A DNA stretch of 64,000 bases from Luteimonas sp. (GCA_024707405.1 JANPZU010000008.1:620001-684000); one strand, 5' to 3'; shown: positions 47,232 to 60,864, counted from the first letter of the stretch. Notes: a model not told the origin generated them from the letters alone. Numbers and translations are program-made.

Positions 47232-47559
47232 GAGTTGCTCCTTGGAAGCATGCGGATCGGGACATCGGCCGCGTTGTCGGGCGCGGCGGCAGGAAGGGCT
47301 CATGTGACCGCAAACGCGGTGGCGCCAGCGTGAAGCGGATCAATCCATGCGGCCATGGGCTGGCCGTGCAATCGCGTGCATCGGCAAGCCCGAAGCCGAT
47401 TCGGGGGTGGATTGCCGCGTGAACGATCCGGGCACAGGCCTGCCGGTAGCCGGAACGCCTGGATGGACGGCGTCCTCGACGCGGATGCTGCACCGCACAA
47501 GGTTGCCGCTGAAATCGCCCGGCTGCTATACTTTTCCGGCTTTGCAGCAGCCCGAGCCA
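47232..47559. other. divergent intergenic region
   Basis: This 328-base region lies between the barrel gene and atpI. Apart from the ATP synthase promoter at 47503-47532 I see no gene or clear operator. Confidence 0.5.
47503..47532 (+). promoter_or_regulatory. sigma-70 promoter of the ATP synthase operon
   Basis: -35 TTGCCG and -10 TATACT are separated by 18 bases, followed by a T-rich start region. Transcription would begin about 20 bases before the atpI start codon. Confidence 0.65.
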
Positions 47560-48809
<1,250 letters not shown>

Positions 48810-48857
48810 TCCGTCGACCTCGTTCCCACGTTTTCCCCCTTTCACCCTTCACCCTGA

Positions 48858-49154
<297 letters not shown>

Positions 49155-49240
49155 TCGGGCTGGCTGCCGCGCGCCGCATCCGGCGTGTGGCAGGGTTCGG
49201 GCGCGATCCCGCGTCCGTGTGCCAATAGCGGAGCATCACG

Positions 49241-49726
49241 ATGCAATTCAATGCCACATTCCTGGGCCAGGGCCTCGCGTTCGCGATCCTGATCTGGTTC
49301 ACCTGGAAGTTCGTCTGGCCGCCGCTGATGAACGCCATCGAGGAACGCCAGAAGAAGATCGCCGAAGGCCTCGCCGCCGCCGACAACGCGCAGAAGAACC
49401 TGGCGCAGGCGGAGGAGAAGGTCGCCGACGAGCTCAAGGCCGCCCGCGTCAAGGCCAACGAGATCATCGCGCAGGCCAACCAGCGTGCGATCCAGATCGT
49501 CGAAGCGGCGAATGCCGAGGCGGCGCTCGCCAGCGGTCGCCACAAGGCCATCGCCGAAGCCGAGATCCTTGCGGCCTCCAACCGCGCCCGTGAAGACCTG
49601 CGCAAGCAGGTGTCCGTGTTGGCGGTGGCTGGTGCCGAGAAGCTGCTCAAGCGCGAGATCGACGCCAACGCCCACAAGGCGCTGCTGGACGAGCTGGCTG
49701 CGCAGCTGTCGGACGAGGCGGCCTGA
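49241..49726 (+). CDS. atpF: ATP synthase Fo subunit b
   Basis: Peripheral stalk protein of 161 residues. An N-terminal membrane helix ([20 protein letters not shown]) precedes a long charged coiled coil through to the delta-binding C-terminus. The size is standard. It dimerises and holds F1 against rotation. It follows atpE with 86 bases between. Confidence 0.96.
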   Translation: MQFNATFLGQGLAFAILIWFTWKFVWPPLMNAIEERQKKIAEGLAAADNAQKNLAQAEEKVADELKAARVKANEIIAQANQRAIQIVEAANAEAALASGRHKAIAEAEILAASNRAREDLRKQVSVLAVAGAEKLLKREIDANAHKALLDELAAQLSDEAA

Positions 49727-49730
49727 TCCC

Positions 49731-50258
49731 ATGAGCCAGGCCCTCACGCTCGCCCGTCCGTACGCCCGTGCCGCCTTCGGGCTCGCGCGCGATGCCGGCG
49801 CGTTCGCGGACTGGTCCGGCGCGCTCGGTTTCTCCGCGCGCGTCGCCGCCGATCCGCAGGCCGCGGCGCTGCTGGGCCACCCGGCACTGGGTCGCGACGA
49901 TGCCGTCGCGCTGCTCGCCGCCGACGGTGCGCCGCAGGCGTTCAACGATTTCCTCGCCCTGTTGGCCGACAACCGCCGCCTGGCGCTGCTGCCGGAGATC
50001 GCCGGGCTGTACGAAGAGCTGCGTGCCGAGGCCGAACATGTCGTCAAGGCGAAGGTCACCTCCGCCTCGGCGCTGCCGGCGGCGGAACTCGACGGCATCA
50101 AGGCCGCGCTGAAGAAGCGCTTCGGCCGCGAGGTCGACGTGGAAACGGCGATCGACGAAAGCCTGATCGGCGGCGCGGTGATCGCGGCCGGCGACACGGT
50201 GATCGACGGCTCGCTGCGCGGCAAGCTTTCGCGTCTGCAGTCGGCATTGGCAAATTGA
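49731..50258 (+). CDS. atpH: ATP synthase F1 subunit delta
   Basis: Protein of 175 residues beginning MSQALTLARPYARAAFGLAR, with the helical N-terminal domain and the C-terminal segment DESLIGGAVIAAGDTVIDGS typical of delta/OSCP. It joins the b stalk to the alpha subunits. It starts four bases after the atpF stop. Confidence 0.96.
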   Translation: MSQALTLARPYARAAFGLARDAGAFADWSGALGFSARVAADPQAAALLGHPALGRDDAVALLAADGAPQAFNDFLALLADNRRLALLPEIAGLYEELRAEAEHVVKAKVTSASALPAAELDGIKAALKKRFGREVDVETAIDESLIGGAVIAAGDTVIDGSLRGKLSRLQSALAN

Positions 50259-50267
50259 TTTGAATTC

Positions 50268-50333
50268 GTAGGGCGGGTCTCGACCCGCCACCACGGAACG
50301 CAAAAAACCAAGGCGGGTCGAGACCCGCCCTAC
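50268..50333. repeat. GTAG palindromic repeat pair between atpH and atpA
   Basis: A perfect 22-bp inverted repeat, GTAGGGCGGGTCTCGACCCGCC and its complement, separated by 22 bases. Each arm is itself palindromic. It ends 13 bases before the atpA ATG, so the ribosome-binding site (AGGAAAC) lies right against it. Confidence 0.92.
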
Positions 50334-50346
50334 AGGAAACGAAGCA

Positions 50347-51912
50347 ATGGCAACCACCACGCTCAACCCGTCCGAAATCAGCGAACTGATCAAGACCCGC
50401 ATCGAGAAGGTCAAGCTGGCCGCCGAGGCGCGCAACGAAGGCACGGTCACCTCGGTGTCCGACGGCATCGTGCGCATCCACGGCCTGGCCGACGTGATGC
50501 AGGGCGAAATGATCGAGCTGCCGCCCGCTTCCGATGGGAGCGCCACCTTCGCGCTGGCGCTGAACCTCGAGCGCGATTCGGTCGGCGCCGTGGTGCTCGG
50601 TGATTACGAACACCTGCGCGAAGGCGATACCGCCAAGACCACCGGCCGCATCCTCGAAGTGCCGACCGGCCCCGAGCTGCTGGGCCGCGTGGTCAACGCG
50701 CTGGGCGAGCCGATCGACGGCAAGGGCCCGATCGATGCCAAGGTTTCCGCGCCGGTCGAGCGCGTGGCGCCGGGCGTGATCTGGCGCAAGTCGGTCGACC
50801 AGCCGGTGCAGACCGGCTACAAGTCGGTCGACGCGATGATCCCGATCGGCCGCGGCCAGCGCGAACTGGTCATCGGCGACCGCCAGACCGGCAAGACCGC
50901 GATGGCCATCGACGCGGTGATCAACCAGAAATCGACCGGCATCAAGTGCGTCTACGTCGCCATCGGTCAGAAGGCTTCGACGGTGGCCAACATCGTGCGC
51001 AAGCTCGAAGAGAACGGCGCGCTGGCGCACACCGTCGTCGTCGCCGCCACGGCGTCCGAATCGGCCGCGATGCAGTACATCTCGGCGTACTCGGGCTGCA
51101 CGATGGGCGAGTACTTCATGGATCGCGGCCAGGACGCGCTGATCGTGTACGACGACCTGTCCAAGCAGGCCGTTGCCTACCGCCAGATCTCGCTGCTGCT
51201 CAAGCGCCCGCCGGGCCGCGAAGCCTACCCGGGCGACGTGTTCTACCTGCACAGCCGCCTGCTCGAGCGCGCCGCGCGCGTGTCGGCCGAGTACGTCGAG
51301 AAGTTCACCAACGGCGAAGTGAAGGGCAAGACCGGTTCGCTGACCGCGCTGCCGATCATCGAGACGCAGGCCGGCGACGTGTCCGCATTCGTGCCGACCA
51401 ACGTGATCTCGATCACCGACGGCCAGATCTTCCTCGAGACCGACCTGTTCAACGCCGGCATCCGCCCGGCCGTGAACGCCGGCATCTCGGTGTCGCGCGT
51501 GGGTGGCGCGGCGCAGACCAAGATCATCAAGAAGCTGTCGGGCGGCATCCGCATCGCGCTCGCCCAGTACCGTGAGCTGGCGGCGTTCGCGCAGTTCGCT
51601 TCCGATCTGGACGAAGCGACCCGCAAGCAGCTCGAGCGCGGCCAGCGCGTGACCGAGTTGATGAAGCAGAAGCAGTACCAGCCGATGTCGATCGCCGACC
51701 AGGCGCTGTCGATCTACGCCGTCGACAAGGGTTACCTCGACGACGTGCCGGTGGGCAAGATCCTCGCGTTCGAAGAGGCGCTGCATGCGCACTTCGCCAA
51801 CACCGCCGGCGCCCTGCTCGACAAGGTCAATGGCAGCGGCGACTGGAACGACGAGATCGAGGCCGCGTTCAAGAGCGGCATCGAGGACTTCAAGAAGACC
51901 GGCAGCTGGTAA
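50347..51912 (+). CDS. atpA: ATP synthase F1 subunit alpha
   Basis: Protein of 521 residues. The P loop GDRQTGKT is at 177-184, and the arginine-finger region ([13 protein letters not shown]) is near 378-390. Alpha carries the non-catalytic nucleotide sites and contributes Arg to the catalytic sites of beta. The length matches proteobacterial homologues. Confidence 0.98.
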   Translation: MATTTLNPSEISELIKTRIEKVKLAAEARNEGTVTSVSDGIVRIHGLADVMQGEMIELPPASDGSATFALALNLERDSVGAVVLGDYEHLREGDTAKTTGRILEVPTGPELLGRVVNALGEPIDGKGPIDAKVSAPVERVAPGVIWRKSVDQPVQTGYKSVDAMIPIGRGQRELVIGDRQTGKTAMAIDAVINQKSTGIKCVYVAIGQKASTVANIVRKLEENGALAHTVVVAATASESAAMQYISAYSGCTMGEYFMDRGQDALIVYDDLSKQAVAYRQISLLLKRPPGREAYPGDVFYLHSRLLERAARVSAEYVEKFTNGEVKGKTGSLTALPIIETQAGDVSAFVPTNVISITDGQIFLETDLFNAGIRPAVNAGISVSRVGGAAQTKIIKKLSGGIRIALAQYRELAAFAQFASDLDEATRKQLERGQRVTELMKQKQYQPMSIADQALSIYAVDKGYLDDVPVGKILAFEEALHAHFANTAGALLDKVNGSGDWNDEIEAAFKSGIEDFKKTGSW

Positions 51913-51921
51913 GCAGGTTTG

Positions 51922-52011
51922 GTAGAGCGGAGCTTGCTCCGCTGTGCGAAACCAGGCAGCGGAGCAAGCTCCGCTCTACGCGACAAGGCAGCGGAGCAAG
52001 CTCCGCTCTAC
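51922..52011. repeat. three GTAG palindromic units between atpA and atpG
   Basis: One unit forward (GTAGAGCGGAGCTTGCTCCG at 51922) and two inverted copies (CGGAGCAAGCTCCGCTCTAC ending at 51979 and 52011). The last ends 14 bases before the atpG ATG. Alternative pairings between the forward and either inverted unit are possible. Confidence 0.9.
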
Positions 52012-52025
52012 GGGATAGAGAAGAG

Positions 52026-52889
52026 ATGGCAGGCGGAAGGGAAATCAAGACCAAGATCAAGAGCGTGCAGAACACCCGCAAGGTGACGCGCGCGCTGGAG
52101 ATGGTCTCGGCCTCGAAGATCCGCAAGGCGCAGGAGCGGATGAAGGCTTCGCGCCCGTACGCGCGGGCGATGAAGCAGGTCATCGGCCACCTGGCGCAGG
52201 CGAACTCCGAGTTCCAGCACCCGTACCTGGTCGAGCGCAAGGAGATCAAGCGCGTCGGCTACGTCATCGTCTCGTCCGACCGCGGCCTGGCCGGCGGCCT
52301 CAACAACAACCTGTTCCGCAAGCTGCTGGGCGAGTTCCGCCAGTGGCAGGAAAAGGGCGTCGAGGTCGACGTGGTCACCATCGGCCAGAAGGCTTCGGTG
52401 TTCTTCCGCCGGATCAAGGTCGACATGCTGGCCACCGTGACCCACCTCGGCGACACGCCGCAGGTCGAGCAACTGGTCGGCGTGATCAAGGTGATGCTGG
52501 ACGCCTACGACAGCGGCAAGGTCGACAAGGTGTTCCTGAGCTACAACGACTTCGTCAACACCATGGTGCAGCGCGCCGCGTTCGACCAGCTGCTGCCGCT
52601 GCCGGCCTCGGACGAGGTGGTCGCCAGCCACGACTGGGACTACATCTACGAGCCCGACGCGCAGGCGGTGCTGGAGCACGTGCTGACGCGCTACATCGAG
52701 TCGCTGGTGTACCAGGCGGTGATGGAGAACGTCGCCTCCGAGCACGCCGCGCGCATGGTCGCGATGAAGTCCGCCAGCGACAATGCCACCAAGCTGATCG
52801 ACACGCTCAACCTCGTCTACAACAAGGCGCGGCAGGCGGCGATCACCCAGGAAATCTCCGAAATCGTCGGCGGCGCGGCGGCAGTCTGA
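52026..52889 (+). CDS. atpG: ATP synthase F1 subunit gamma
   Basis: Central rotor subunit of 287 residues. It opens [20 protein letters not shown] and ends [20 protein letters not shown], the two coiled-coil termini that turn inside the alpha-beta ring. The middle has [15 protein letters not shown]. Complete. Confidence 0.97.
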   Translation: MAGGREIKTKIKSVQNTRKVTRALEMVSASKIRKAQERMKASRPYARAMKQVIGHLAQANSEFQHPYLVERKEIKRVGYVIVSSDRGLAGGLNNNLFRKLLGEFRQWQEKGVEVDVVTIGQKASVFFRRIKVDMLATVTHLGDTPQVEQLVGVIKVMLDAYDSGKVDKVFLSYNDFVNTMVQRAAFDQLLPLPASDEVVASHDWDYIYEPDAQAVLEHVLTRYIESLVYQAVMENVASEHAARMVAMKSASDNATKLIDTLNLVYNKARQAAITQEISEIVGGAAAV

Positions 52890-52914
52890 CCGCGCCACCA
52901 CAGAATTCATCTAG

Positions 52915-54336
<1,422 letters not shown>

Positions 54337-54348
54337 TCCAATCGTGTT

Positions 54349-54435
54349 CCCTCTCCCGCGTGCGGGGAGGGTTAGGGGTGGGGGTCATCACGCCCATCAC
54401 CCTCACCCCTGCCCTCTCCCGCAAGCGGGAGAGGG
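54349..54435. repeat. palindromic repeat between atpD and atpC
   Basis: Outer arms CCCTCTCCCGC / GCGGGAGAGGG with inner complementary parts (AGGGGTGGGGGT / ACCCTCACCCCT). It belongs to the CTTCTCCCGC family seen in the czc operon. It starts 12 bases after atpD and ends 22 bases before atpC. Confidence 0.85.
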
Positions 54436-54457
54436 GGAAACGGAAGAGAAGCGCGTT

Positions 54458-54880
54458 ATGAGTACCATCCGCTGCGACATCGTGAGTGCCGAAGCCGAGA
54501 TCTTCCAGGGCGAGGCGACACTGATCGTCGCCACCGGCGAACTGGGTGAGCTCGGCATCGCGCCGCGCCATGCGCCGCTGATCACGCGGCTCAAGCCCGG
54601 CAAGGTCGTGGTCACGCAGCCCGACGGCAGCGTGCTCGACTTCGCCATCGGCGGCGGCATCCTCGAGGTGCAGCCGCAGGTGGTGACGATCCTGGCCGAC
54701 ACCGCGATCCGCGCCGACGACATCGACGAGGCCAAGGTGCGTGCGGCCAAGGAAGAAGCCGAACGCCTGCTGGCCGGTCGCGGCGATGCGATGGACGTGG
54801 CCGAGGCCCAGCAGAAGCTGGCCGAGGCGACGGTGCAGTTGCAGGCACTCGAGCGCCTGCGCAAGAACCTCAAGCACTGA
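54458..54880 (+). CDS. atpC: ATP synthase F1 subunit epsilon
   Basis: Protein of 140 residues with an N-terminal beta sandwich ([33 protein letters not shown]) and a C-terminal helical hairpin ([16 protein letters not shown] to the end) that can inhibit the enzyme. The ATG at 54458 is the family start; the frame before it is translated repeat. Last gene of the operon. Confidence 0.95.
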   Translation: MSTIRCDIVSAEAEIFQGEATLIVATGELGELGIAPRHAPLITRLKPGKVVVTQPDGSVLDFAIGGGILEVQPQVVTILADTAIRADDIDEAKVRAAKEEAERLLAGRGDAMDVAEAQQKLAEATVQLQALERLRKNLKH

Positions 54881-54908
54881 CGCGCAGCACCAGGTGCGTG
54901 AACTGGAA

Positions 54909-54932
54909 ACGCCGGCCTTGAGCCGGCGTTTT
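54909..54932 (+). terminator. intrinsic terminator of the ATP synthase operon
   Basis: 8-bp stem ACGCCGGC / GCCGGCGT with a five-base loop, followed by TTT and another T-rich stretch. Confidence 0.8.
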
Positions 54933-55033
54933 CGTTTGCGTCGCTGGCTTGCCGGCAAGCAAGTGTCCGCGTGGCCCATGCAACACCGTTGTTACCATGC
55001 GCATCCAGCCATCGTTCCCGCAGGCTCGCCCGA

Positions 55034-56404
55034 ATGAATCCGTTGCACGTGGTCATCCTCGCCGCCGGCGAGGGCAAGCGCATGAAGTCTTCGCTGCCCA
55101 AGGTGCTGCAAAAGGTCGCCGGACGCCCGATGCTGGCGCACGTGATCGCCACCGCGCGTTCGCTCGGCCCGGCCGGCATCCACGTCGTGCATGGCCATGG
55201 CGGCGACCAGGTGCAGGCGGCATTCGCCGGCCAATCGGATCTGACCTGGGCGGAACAGGCGCGGCAACTCGGCACCGGCCATGCCGTGCAGCAGGCAATG
55301 CCGGGCGTGCCCGATGGCGCGCGCGTGCTGGTGATGTACGGCGATGCGCCCTTGTTCCGTACCCAAACATTGCGCGACCTGCTTGCCAGCGAGGGTCGCC
55401 TCGCGCTGCTGGTGGCTACGCTCGACAATCCCACCGGTTATGGCCGCATCCTGCGTGACGCGGAAGGTCGTGTCGCTGCAGTGGTGGAAGAAAAGGATGC
55501 CAACGACGAACAGCGCGCGGTCAGGCTGGTCAATACCGGCGTGATCGCCGCCGACGCCACTGCGCTCAAGGGCTGGCTGTCGCGATTGTCCAACGACAAC
55601 GCGCAGGGCGAGTACTACCTGACCGACGTGGCCGCGATGGCCGCCGGCGATTTCACTGCTGCGGAGATCGTCGAGGTCGCCGACGCGCAGGAAACCGAAG
55701 GTGCCAACGACCCGTGGCAACTGGCGCAACTTGAGCGCGCCTTCCAGCAACGAGCCGTGCGTGCGTTGTGCGTGGAAGGCGTGCGTTTCGCCGATCCTGC
55801 CCGCGTGGATATCCGTGGCGAGGTGATCGTCGGTCGCGATGTCGAGATCGATGTCGATGTCGTGCTCGAAGGTCGCGTCGAGCTCGGCGATGGCGTGCGC
55901 ATCGGGCCGTTCTGCCGCATCAGGGATGCAGTCCTCGCGGCGGGCAGCGAAGTGCGTGCGCATTGCGACATCGAGGGTGCGCGTACCGAAGGCGTGGTCG
56001 CCATCGGGCCTTACGCCCGGCTGCGGCCGGGCACGGTGCTGGCCGATGGCGTGCACGTGGGCAATTTCGTCGAGACCAAGAACACCGTGCTGGGCGTCGG
56101 CAGCAAGGCCAACCACCTGACCTATCTCGGCGATGCCGTCATCGGTGCCAAGGTCAACATCGGCGCCGGCACCATCACCTGCAACTACGACGGCGTGAAC
56201 AAGTCGAAGACCTTGATCGGCGATGGTGCCTTCGTCGGTTCGAACTCGGCGCTGGTCGCGCCGGTCGAGATCGGCAAGGACGCGACCATCGGCGCAGGAT
56301 CGGTGATCGGCAAGGATGCACCGGAAGGCCAACTCACCGTGGCGCGGGCGAGGCAGGTGACGATCGAGGGATGGTCGCGGCCGGTGAAGAAATCTAAAAC
56401 TTGA
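55034..56404 (+). CDS. glmU: bifunctional UDP-GlcNAc pyrophosphorylase / GlcN-1-P acetyltransferase
   Basis: Makes UDP-N-acetylglucosamine for peptidoglycan and lipopolysaccharide. It is 456 residues, the same as in E. coli. The N-terminal uridyltransferase domain has [17 protein letters not shown]. The C-terminal domain is a left-handed beta helix of hexapeptide repeats ([30 protein letters not shown]) that holds the acetyltransferase site. The start at 55034 is the family start. It often follows atpC in proteobacteria, as here, but has its own transcription because a terminator intervenes. Confidence 0.97.
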   Translation: MNPLHVVILAAGEGKRMKSSLPKVLQKVAGRPMLAHVIATARSLGPAGIHVVHGHGGDQVQAAFAGQSDLTWAEQARQLGTGHAVQQAMPGVPDGARVLVMYGDAPLFRTQTLRDLLASEGRLALLVATLDNPTGYGRILRDAEGRVAAVVEEKDANDEQRAVRLVNTGVIAADATALKGWLSRLSNDNAQGEYYLTDVAAMAAGDFTAAEIVEVADAQETEGANDPWQLAQLERAFQQRAVRALCVEGVRFADPARVDIRGEVIVGRDVEIDVDVVLEGRVELGDGVRIGPFCRIRDAVLAAGSEVRAHCDIEGARTEGVVAIGPYARLRPGTVLADGVHVGNFVETKNTVLGVGSKANHLTYLGDAVIGAKVNIGAGTITCNYDGVNKSKTLIGDGAFVGSNSALVAPVEIGKDATIGAGSVIGKDAPEGQLTVARARQVTIEGWSRPVKKSKT

Positions 56405-56465
56405 TGCGTGGGTGATCCGGCAGCGCCGCGCGTGGGGACGCGTTCGTCCCGCAAGCTGCCCTTGG

Positions 56466-57782
56466 CTACGATTGGCCCGGAAGCACCATCGACACGCACA
56501 GCCCGCCGCCGTCGCGATTGAGCAGGGCGATGCGTCCGCCATGGGCTTCGGCAATCTCGCGCGCAAGTGCAAGGCCCAAGCCGGTACCGCTGCGCTTGGT
56601 GGAATAGAACGGCAATAGCGCGTTCGCCAGCACTGACTCGTTCATGCCGGTGCCGCGATCAAGTACGTCGATCCGCCAGCCATCGCCGATCCGCCTGACG
56701 GCCACCGACACGGCTTCCGCTGCCGTGCCGGATTCGTGCGCGTTCTTGAGCAGGTTCAGCAGGGCCTGTTCCATCTGGGCGGGATCGAAACGCACGGTTT
56801 CGTCGGGGATCGTGCCATCGATGCCGAAGCCGACCTGGGTGCGGAGCTTTTCGATGAACTGCGGCAGGCGCATCGGTTCGGTGCGTGGTGCCGGCAGCTT
56901 CGCGAAGCGCGCGTAGTCACGCAGGAAGCCATCGAGGTGGCGCGCGCGCTCCTCGATCGTGGCCAGTGCGATCGGCAACTTCTCGTGCTGCCCGCGTCGC
57001 AGCAGCTCGATGCCCGAATGCGCGAGCGAGGCGATCGGTGCGAGCGAGTTGTTGAGTTCGTGGCTGATCACCCGGATGACCTTCTTCCAGGTCTGCACTT
57101 CCTGCCTGCGCAATTCGGTGGTCATCTGCCGCAGCAGGATCAGCTCGTGGCTGCGGCCGTTGAGCCGGAACATCCGCCGGGCGAGGTGGTAGATGTCCTC
57201 GTGGTCGTCGTCGCCGACGGTGAACATGCCGTCGCCGCCGCGCTCGAACGCCTCGCGCACGGGCGGCGGCGAGGCATCGAGCAGGGCATCCAGCGCATGA
57301 CCTTCCAGCCGTCGCCCGTCGCCCATCATCTTGCGAGCGGCGAGGTTGCCGAGCACCACATGGCGAGCGGGATCGACCAGCAGCATTGCCACGGGCGTGT
57401 TCTGCACCATCGTGTCGAGCAGCAGTTCGCGCTGCACCAGCGACAGGCGTTGGTCGCGCAGTGCGTTGCCCAGGTCGTTGTGCGCGTCGACCAGTTCGAT
57501 CAGGTCGCTGTACTTGTCCCAGGTGATCCCGAAGCTGAAATCACCGTCGCGATAGCCGGCGACGGTGCTGGCGAGGGCGCGGAACAGGGCGCGCAGGGGC
57601 ACGAAGGTGCGCCAGACCACGATGCCCATGGCCGTGCCGACGACGAGCGCGGCAGCGAGTGCGGCAAGCCATGGCTCCAGCCATTGCACGAGCAGGGCGG
57701 TGGTGGCTGCGGTGGCGATGATGCCCAACAGCACCAGCGCGATCATGCGGATCGCCAGCGGCAGGACGCGGAGGATGCGCAT
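56466..57782 (-). CDS. sensor histidine kinase, NtrY-like
   Basis: Protein of 438 residues. Two N-terminal helices (12-32 and 38-56) are joined by a very short loop, so it probably senses within the membrane. A HAMP-like linker and a PAS domain follow (about 120-220), then the H box with His 241 in ISHELNNSLAPI, the N box QALLNLLKNAHES, DRGTGMN and GTGLGLALAREIAEAHGG. It lies 12 bases after the sigma-54 regulator gene and is surely its partner. Last gene of the export operon. Confidence 0.9.
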   Translation of the reverse strand: MRILRVLPLAIRMIALVLLGIIATAATTALLVQWLEPWLAALAAALVVGTAMGIVVWRTFVPLRALFRALASTVAGYRDGDFSFGITWDKYSDLIELVDAHNDLGNALRDQRLSLVQRELLLDTMVQNTPVAMLLVDPARHVVLGNLAARKMMGDGRRLEGHALDALLDASPPPVREAFERGGDGMFTVGDDDHEDIYHLARRMFRLNGRSHELILLRQMTTELRRQEVQTWKKVIRVISHELNNSLAPIASLAHSGIELLRRGQHEKLPIALATIEERARHLDGFLRDYARFAKLPAPRTEPMRLPQFIEKLRTQVGFGIDGTIPDETVRFDPAQMEQALLNLLKNAHESGTAAEAVSVAVRRIGDGWRIDVLDRGTGMNESVLANALLPFYSTKRSGTGLGLALAREIAEAHGGRIALLNRDGGGLCVSMVLPGQS

Positions 57783-57794
57783 GCGTGGCGCGCG

Positions 57795-59129
57795 TCAGCG
57801 CGGGATGCCGAAGCGGTCGAGCCGGCGATACAGCGCCTGGCGAGACAGGCCGAGTTCGGCGGCAGCCTGTGCGAGCACGCCGCCGCTCCGCTGCAGCGCG
57901 GCTTCGATCGCGGCCCGATCCGGTTCGTCGCCATGCGCCGATGCGGCAACCGGGGACGACGGCAATCCCAGCGCATCGGCATCGATGCGGTCGCCGGACA
58001 GCAGTGCGGCGCGTTGCACCGCGTTGCGCAGTTCGCGCACGTTGCCAGGCCACGTGTGGCGCAGCAGCGCGCGTTCGGCAGCGTCGCCGAACTGTTTGCC
58101 AGGTGGCAGGAAGTGGCGTGCCAACGGCAGGATGTCGCGCGGACGCTTCGACAGCGGTGGCAGGCGCAGTTCGATGCCGTTGAGTCGGTAGTACAGGTCT
58201 TCGCGGAACTGGCCGTCGGCGATCAACGCGGGCAGGTCGGCGTTGGTGGCGCTGACCACGCGCACTTTCACGCTGCGTTCGACGTGGCTGCCCAGGCGCT
58301 GGAAGCGACCGGTCTCCAGCACGCGCAGCAGCTTCACCTGCCCGGCCGGCGGCAGCGTGCCGATTTCGTCGAGGAACAGCGTGCCGCCATCGGCAGCTTC
58401 GAACTTGCCCGCGCGCGCCTTGTTGCCCGCGCCGGTGTAGGCACCGGGTTCGGCGCCGAACAGCTCGGCTTCGATCAGGTCATGCGGCAGTGCGCCGCAA
58501 TTCACCGCGACGAACGGGCCGGACTTCACCGCCGAGTTGTAGTGGATGATCTCGGCGTACTTTTCCTTGCCCGCGCCGTTGGGCCCGGTGACCAGCACAG
58601 GCAGTTCCGAACGCGCGACCTGCAACGCCAGTGCCAGCACGGTTTCGCTGGCGACATCGTCGTAGACCAGTCCGCGCAGATCGTGCTGCTGCGCGAGCGC
58701 GGCACGGCGTCGCCGCTCCTCGCCGCTGCGCGAGGCCAGTTCGCGATGCGCTTCCGACAGCTCCAGCAGGTTGTTCACGCTGGCCAGCATCTTGTGGTCG
58801 TCCCACGGCTTGCCGACGTAATCGGCGGCGCCGGCCTTGACCAGGTCGACCGCCGACTCGAGGTGCGTCCATGCGGTGAGCAGGATCACCGGCATGTCCG
58901 GGTGCTGTGCGCGGATTTCCTTGAACAGCGCCACGCCTTCGTCGCCCGAGGTGGTGTCGGCGCGGAAGTTCATGTCCTGGATCACCAGGTCGATGCCGCC
59001 GCGGGCCAGCAACTCCAGGCCGGCTTCGGGCGTTTCCGCGCTGAGCGTGCGCAGGTCGTGCAGCGAGAACAGGATGTCCAGCGCAATGGCGACGGCCGGA
59101 TTGTCGTCGATGACGAGGATCGAGGGCAT
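57795..59129 (-). CDS. sigma-54-dependent response regulator, NtrC family
   Basis: Protein of 444 residues. The receiver domain has phospho-acceptor Asp 52 and Lys 107. The AAA+ domain has Walker A GPNGAGKE at 182-189, where many NtrC proteins have GESGTGKE, loop L1 GAYTGA at 229-234 (usual GAFTGA) and Walker B GGTLFLDEIG. A Fis-type helix-turn-helix ends the protein (AAAELGLSRQALYRRLDRFG). It activates RpoN promoters, probably that of its own operon, which lies outside the window. The start at 59129 fits the receiver fold. Confidence 0.93.
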   Translation of the reverse strand: MPSILVIDDNPAVAIALDILFSLHDLRTLSAETPEAGLELLARGGIDLVIQDMNFRADTTSGDEGVALFKEIRAQHPDMPVILLTAWTHLESAVDLVKAGAADYVGKPWDDHKMLASVNNLLELSEAHRELASRSGEERRRRAALAQQHDLRGLVYDDVASETVLALALQVARSELPVLVTGPNGAGKEKYAEIIHYNSAVKSGPFVAVNCGALPHDLIEAELFGAEPGAYTGAGNKARAGKFEAADGGTLFLDEIGTLPPAGQVKLLRVLETGRFQRLGSHVERSVKVRVVSATNADLPALIADGQFREDLYYRLNGIELRLPPLSKRPRDILPLARHFLPPGKQFGDAAERALLRHTWPGNVRELRNAVQRAALLSGDRIDADALGLPSSPVAASAHGDEPDRAAIEAALQRSGGVLAQAAAELGLSRQALYRRLDRFGIPR

Positions 59130-59149
59130 GGACGCTATCGTAAGGCCGA

Positions 59150-59632
59150 TCAGTCGGTCGCGGGACGATGGCCGTAACTGAGCACGCGGGTGATCTGCCA
59201 TTGCCCGTCCCGGAGCCGCCAGACCATCGTGAACTCGGCAATGCCGTCGCAGCTGTCGCTCGCGGCCTGGCAGAAGCGGTGCACGCCCTGCGCGATCGCG
59301 CCGAAATCCCTGACCGGATGCACCTGCAGGCTGCCGGGGACGAGCTGGCGCGTGAAGTTGCCGCAAACGTACTTGCGCGTGTTGGCGAGCATCTCCTCGC
59401 GCGTCCAGGTGACGCCGCCGGTGTCGTGGTAGAACTCGACATCGGCATCGAAGAAGCCTGCGTGCCGCTCCAGTTGCGCCGGGTCGTCGCAGTGGTTGAA
59501 GGCATCGAAGGCGGCGGCATCCTGCGCCGCGATGGTCGCGTGGAGGTCGTCGCTCGCTTCCCCCGCCATGGCGAGGGAAGCGACAACGAAGGATGCCGCG
59601 AGCAGGCAGTGTTGCAATGCGCGCACCGTCAT
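59150..59632 (-). CDS. NTF2-like exported protein
   Basis: Protein of 160 residues with a signal peptide (LLAASFVVASLAMAGEA) and an NTF2/SnoaL-like fold: LHATIAAQDAAAFDAFNHCD, the DVEFYHDTGG strand, and the C-terminal FTMVWRLRDGQWQITRVLSY. Such domains bind small ligands or act as enzymes; none can be named here. Its ATG shares one base with the stop of the upstream permease gene, so it is translated with the ABC operon. Confidence 0.75.
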   Translation of the reverse strand: MTVRALQHCLLAASFVVASLAMAGEASDDLHATIAAQDAAAFDAFNHCDDPAQLERHAGFFDADVEFYHDTGGVTWTREEMLANTRKYVCGNFTRQLVPGSLQVHPVRDFGAIAQGVHRFCQAASDSCDGIAEFTMVWRLRDGQWQITRVLSYGHRPATD

Positions 59633-60864
59633 CACACGCTCCGCGTGGCGATGGCCGGAGACACCGAGGCGGCACGCCGCGCGGGGCCGAACACCGCGAT
59701 CTGTCCCAGCAGCCACAACGCGAGCGCGCCGGCCGGCAGGTAGTACAGCGGCAGGCGGGGCAATTCGTACTGGCTCATCAGGAACTGGTTGATGCCGAAG
59801 GCCATCAGCATGCCCAGCACGATGCCGATGCTGGCCAGCAGGAAGTTCTCGGTCTGGAAGTAGCGCAGGATCTGGCCCTTGGTGGCGCCCAGTGCGCGGC
59901 GCACGCCGATCTGCTTGGTACGTTGCTGCACCCAGAAGCTGGCCAGGCCCACGATGCCCAGCGCGGTGATCAACAGCAGTCCGATGCAGACGATGCCGAG
60001 CAGCCAGGCCATCGAACGCTGCTGCTGGTAGAACTCCTGGCGCAGTTCCGAGAACGTCTTGGTGTTGTCTTCCAGGATGATGCGCTTGGGGCCGTTGCCG
60101 CGCAGTGCCTCGCTGGCGGCGGCCAGCACTTCGGCGCGGCGCTCGGGACTGGTGCGTATCACGTAGTTGCCGCCGAGGTTGTAGGTCACCGTGACCGGGA
60201 AGATCAGCGAATGCTCGCGCGCGGACGGCCCGCCCTGCATGCTCGGACGCACCAGGTGTTCGACGATGCCGACGATGCGGATCGGTTCGTTGCCCCAGAC
60301 GTAGATCGACTTGCCCAGCGCATCCTCGCCCGGGAACAGGCGCTCGGCCATGGCGCGAGTGAGGATGGCGCTGGGCACGCGTGCGCTGGTGTCGGCCGAG
60401 TTGAGCACTTCGAAGCTCTGGTATTCGTCCGGGGTGAAGTTGCGGCCGGCGACCAGCTTCAGGCCGAAGGCATCGAGGAACTGTTCCTCCGCCATGTAGG
60501 TCGTGGCGTTGAGCGTGGTGTTCTGCTGGTCGGGGCTGAGCCGGACGCCGCTGTTCCAGGAAGAATTGACGAACGGCACCTGGTTGACGGTGGTCGCCGC
60601 CTTGACACCTGGCAGCTGGCGCAGCATCGCCAGGTCGGAACGGGTCTGCGCTTCCGAATCCTTGTCGTCGCCGATCGGCACGAGCTGCACGCGCACCATC
60701 TCGTTCTCGGCCAGGCCGCTGGTTTCACTGATCTGGCTGATGCGCGCGCCGATCATGAACAGTGCGTTGCAGATGATCGCGCAGGTCAGCGCGATCTCCA
60801 GCACGATCAACGAGGCGGCGGTCTTGTGCCGCATCAGCGTGGAGAGGATGGGGCGGATTTCCAT
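59632..60864 (-). CDS. MacB-type ABC permease, second copy
   Basis: Protein of 410 residues with the four-helix MacB/FtsX layout: an N-terminal helix near 18-40, a periplasmic domain to about 285, and three C-terminal helices with RRALGATKGQILRYFQTENF as the coupling loop. It starts MEIRPILSTLMRHKTAASLI. Together with the permease upstream it probably forms a heterodimer served by the ATPase at 62240. Confidence 0.9.
   Translation of the reverse strand: MEIRPILSTLMRHKTAASLIVLEIALTCAIICNALFMIGARISQISETSGLAENEMVRVQLVPIGDDKDSEAQTRSDLAMLRQLPGVKAATTVNQVPFVNSSWNSGVRLSPDQQNTTLNATTYMAEEQFLDAFGLKLVAGRNFTPDEYQSFEVLNSADTSARVPSAILTRAMAERLFPGEDALGKSIYVWGNEPIRIVGIVEHLVRPSMQGGPSAREHSLIFPVTVTYNLGGNYVIRTSPERRAEVLAAASEALRGNGPKRIILEDNTKTFSELRQEFYQQQRSMAWLLGIVCIGLLLITALGIVGLASFWVQQRTKQIGVRRALGATKGQILRYFQTENFLLASIGIVLGMLMAFGINQFLMSQYELPRLPLYYLPAGALALWLLGQIAVFGPARRAASVSPAIATRSV

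Noticed and set aside
50268-52011. CRISPR-like array
   Set aside because: The repeats are palindromic GTAG elements at separate gaps with unequal spacing; no spacer pattern and no cas genes are present.
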